From Symsagittifera roscoffensis (lineage: Eukaryota > Xenacoelomorpha > Acoela > Convolutidae), in NCBI RefSeq assembly GCF_963678635.1, contig NC_087067.1:38262686-38326685 (forward strand): 64,000 bases of DNA, given 5' to 3'. Position numbers and translations under genes: made by a program. Positions 60,301 through 64,000 of this stretch are shown here, piece after piece. The notes under the pieces are model-generated. The model was not told the DNA's origin. It did not search any database and worked only from the letters and a program-made list of their open reading frames with translations. Positions within the stretch are counted from its first letter, which is position 1. Each line of letters opens with the position of its first letter.

Positions 60301-63300
60301 AATCTTTCCTACTTCCCAAAAAATAGTACTATTTTGAGTTAAACTTTCTGAGTTTGGGAGTGGTTGATAAACTTCTGAGATACCTTTCAATCAAACGCCT
60401 GGGAAAATTATAAGTATTCTTCTCTCCAACGACCTCTGAACTAATTTTTTGACCCATCAGTCGTCAATGAATTGAAGTTATTTTTTTTTCACATTTTTCT
60501 TTGGAATGAATTTTAATTGATGACTGAAAAAATGAATGTACAAATTAATAATGATTTTCAACTTAAAGACTAAATCATTTTAGGTCGTGATTCTTGACAC
60601 AACTGTCTAATTAGTGTATTCATTTGATAAGATTGTTTGTCTGGAGTTAATTTCATTATATCGGTAACAAAATTTACGTCAAATCTGGCGGAAGTCAATA
60701 ATAAACAGTTGGTAGTTTTGCCAACTCAAACCTGCTTGCTAGTTATATGGAAAATATGACTTTTCCTATGTATACTCTGAACTGATTCATCAAACCCTCT
60801 TTTCCTCCCTAAAAACACACACACACACTGCACGCTTGGAGATAAAACATTTATTTCTCCCAATGAAAACAATTAACGCACGTAGAAATATCAGCCAGTT
60901 GAAATAACAAATACGCTTTGTAAATTTTGTTCTCAAATGAAAAATTGCTCACGATTAACAAATAAATAAATCTTCCAATTTTGATTAGAAATTTTTTGGC
61001 GAAACCAAATCATGGTCCGAAAAAATCGTCAATTTAAGACTCGAGTTTTAAATTATTTCAAGGACGTGGCGGCAAGTAATTGCAAAACTTAATGAATCTT
61101 TCTTACTTCCCAAAGAGTCGTACACAGAATCCAGTTTGAAATGAATTTTCTGAGATTAAGAGTGGTTGATAAACAGCTGAGATACTTTTCAATCAAATAT
61201 CTGGGAACATACTAAAAAGTCTTCTTTCCCACCATCTCTCCAACCAACTCTGAACTAAATTTTTGACCCATCAGTCGTTAATGAACTGAAGTTACTTTTT
61301 TCACATTTTTCATTGCAATGAATTTTTATAAACGACTGAAAAAACTGAAAGTACAAATTAAAAATTTACGCAGTTTTTCACTTTGAAGAACCAATCATAT
61401 TAGGTCTTGATTCCTGACACAACTGTCTACTTAGTGTATCCATTTGATAAGATCGTTTGTCTGGAGTTTATGTTTTTATATTGGTAACAAAAGTTACGTC
61501 AAATCTGGGCGAAAGCCAAAAATAAACAATTGGTAATTTTGTCAACTCAAACCTGCTTGCTAGATATATGGAAAATATGACATTTCATTTGAATATTTTG
61601 AGCAGATTCATCAAACCCTCTCTCCTGCCCCACCCCACACACACATACTCAACGCACTGAGGTAAAGCAATCATTTCGCGTCATAAAAAACAAATGCACG
61701 TAGGAATATAAAATACGCTTTGTGAAATAACAAATACGCTTTGTAAATTTTGTTCTCAAATGAAAAATTGCTCACGATTAACAAATAAATAAATCTTCCA
61801 ATATTGATTAGAAGTTTTTTGGCGAAACCAAATCATGGTCCGAAAAAATCGGCAATTTAAGACTCGAGTTTTAAATTATTTCAAGGACGTGGCGGCAAGT
61901 AATTGCAAAACTTAATGAATCTTTCTTACTTCTCAAAAAGTCGTACACAGAATCCAGTTTGAAATGAATTTTCTGAGATTAGGAGTGGTTGATAAACAGC
62001 TGAGATACTTTTCAATCAAATATCTGGGAACATACTAAAAAGTCTTCTTTCCCACCATCTCTCCAACCAACTCTGAACTAACTTTTTGACCCATCAGTCG
62101 TTAATGAACTGAAGTTACTTTTTTCACATTTTTCATTGCAATGAACTTTTATAAACGACTGAAAAAACTGAAAGTACAAATTGAAAATTTACGCAGTTTT
62201 TCACTTTGAAGAACCAATCATAGTAGGTCTTGATTCCTGACACAACTGTCTACTTAGTGTATCCATTTGATAAGATTGTTTGTCTGGAGTTTATGTTTTT
62301 ATATTGGTTACAAAAGTTACGTCAAATCTGGGCGAAAGCCAAAAATAAACAATTGGTAATTTTGTCAACTCAAACCTGCTTGCTAGATATATGGAAAATA
62401 TGACATTTCATTTGAATATTTTGAGCAGATTCATCAAACCCTCTCTCCTGCCCCACCCCACACACACATACTCAACGCACTGAGGTAAAGCAATCATTTC
62501 GCGTCATAAAAAACAAATGCACGTAGGAATATAAAATACGCTTTGTGAAATAACAAATACGCTTTGTAAAATTTGTTCTCAAATCAAAAATTGCTCACGA
62601 TTAACAAATAAATAAATCTTCCAATATTGATTAGAAGTTTTTTGGCGAAACCAAATCATGGTCCGAAAAAATCGGCAATTTAAGACTCGAGTTTTAAATT
62701 ATTTCAAGGACGTGGCGGCAAGTAATTGCAAAACTTAATGAATCTTTCTTACTTCCCAAAAAGTCGTACACGGAATCCAGTTTGAAATGAATTTTCTGAG
62801 ATTAAGAGTGGTTGATAAACAGCTGAGATACTTTTCAATCAAATATCTGGGAACATACTAAAAAGTCTTCTTTCCCACCATCTGTCCAACCAACTCTGAA
62901 CTAACTTTTTGACCCATCAGTCGTTAATGAACTGAAGTTACTTTTTTCACATTTTTCATTGCAATGAATTTTTATAAACGACTGAAAAAACTGAAAGTAC
63001 AAATTAAAAATTTACGCAGTTTTTCACTTTGAAGAACCAATCATATTAGGTCTTGATTCCTGACACAACTGTCTACTTAGTGTATCCATTTGATAAGATT
63101 GTTTGTCTGGAGTTTATGTTTTTATATTGGTAACAAAAGTTACGTCAAATCTGGGCGAAAGCCAAAAATAAACAATTGGTAATTTTGTCAACTCAAACCT
63201 GCTTGCTAGATATATGGAAAATATGACATATCATTTAAATATTTTGAGCAGATTCATCAAACCCTCTCTCCTGCCCCACCCCACACACACATACTCAACG

Positions 63301-64000
63301 CACTGAGGTAAAGCAATCATTTCGCGTCATAAAAAACAAATGCACGTAGGAATATAAAATACGCTTTGTGAAATAACAAATACCCTTTGTAATTTTTGTT
63401 CTCAAATGAAAAATTGCTCACGATTAACAAATAAATAAATCTTCCAATATTGATTAGAAGTTTTTTGGCAAAACCAAATCATGGTCCGAAAAAATCGGCA
63501 ATTTAAGACTCCAGTTTTAAATTATTTCAAGGACGTGGCGGCAAGTAATTGCAAAACTTAATGAATCTTTCTTACTTCCCAAAAAGTCGTACACAGAATC
63601 CAGTTTGAAATGAATTTTCTGAGATTAAGAGTGGTTGATAAACAGCTGAGATACTTTTCAATCAAATATCTGGGAACATACTAAAAAGTCTTCTTTCCCA
63701 CCATCTCTCCAACCAACTCTGAACTAACTTTTTGACCCATCAGTCGTTAATGAACTGAAGTTACTTTTTTCACATTTTTCATTGCAATGAATTTTTATAA
63801 ACGACTGAAAAAACTGAAAGTACAAATTAAAAATTTACGCAGTTTTTCACTTTGAAGAACCAATCATATTAGGTCTTGATTCCTGACACAACTGTCTACT
63901 TAGTGTATCCATTTGATAAGATTGTTTGTCTGGAGTTTATGTTTTTATATTGGTAACAAAAGTTACGTCAAATCTGGGTGGAAGTCAAAAATAAACGATT
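57325..64000. repeat. Satellite array, about 754-830 bp monomers settling at 823 bp
   Basis: The landmark GACCCATCAGTCGT (or variants) recurs at 58080, 58910, 59697, 60451, 61265, 62088, 62911 and 63734. Spacings are 830, 787, 754, 814, 823, 823 and 823. Each monomer has TTTGATAAGATTGTTTGTCT, a C-run followed by (CA)n, and GACGTGGCGGCAAGTAATTG. Monomers on the left are diverged; the last three are nearly identical, indicating recent homogenisation. The array continues beyond the window. Short open frames are not conserved between monomers. Confidence 0.95.

Overview
The window is eukaryotic, AT-rich, repeat-dominated nuclear DNA from an animal that I cannot name more closely. The reasons are spliced genes with GT-AG introns, a degenerate BEL/Pao retrotransposon (a superfamily known from metazoans), a Jockey-type non-LTR reverse transcriptase relic, and an HD-domain dNTPase of the SAMHD1 family. 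Few of the long open frames are real genes. Most of the sequence is old transposon debris, tandem duplications and satellite.

Layout. 1-2380: foldback and dispersed repeats. 2416-3165 (minus): two coding exons of an unrecognised acidic/coiled-coil protein. 3508-14564 (plus): eleven exons of the tRNA pseudouridine synthase PUS3. They join in frame to 398 codons plus a stop, and the N-terminal exon is not found. An 8.2 kb intron splits the gene and holds two related CATC-rich degenerate blocks, a minus-strand Jockey-like retrotransposon between them, and smaller tandem repeats. 15000-22200: dispersed repeats, tRNA-like repeats and a complex set of inverted and direct duplications. 22540-25270: two broken partial copies of a SAMHD1-like gene. 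25333-31871: a two-copy tandem duplication of about 3.28 kb, without genes. 32850-34641: an intronless SAMHD1-like HD-domain gene with an in-frame internal repeat beside an active-site histidine and a frameshift at a nine-A run near the 3' end.

37020-51488: a BEL/Pao element whose gag-to-protease module is present five times in tandem (copies start near 37020, 39640, 40740, 43135 and 45278). Only the last copy continues through protease, reverse transcriptase, RNase H, integrase and the C-terminal DUF5641-like domain. All copies share nonsense codons, so the array grew from an already dead element. 51146-57462: a recent tandem duplication of about 3.1 kb. It carries the end of the BEL pol gene, an unrecognised broken coding region, (TC)n tracts and a piece of the adjacent satellite. 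57325-64000: a satellite array with a period settling at 823 bp, running off the end of the window.

Only PUS3 (tRNA modification) and the SAMHD1-like gene (dNTP hydrolysis) have recognisable cellular functions. Nothing shows that they work together. The most unusual material is the SAMHD1-like locus, with its dead relatives and expanding internal repeat, and the tandemly amplified, internally re-templated gag array.
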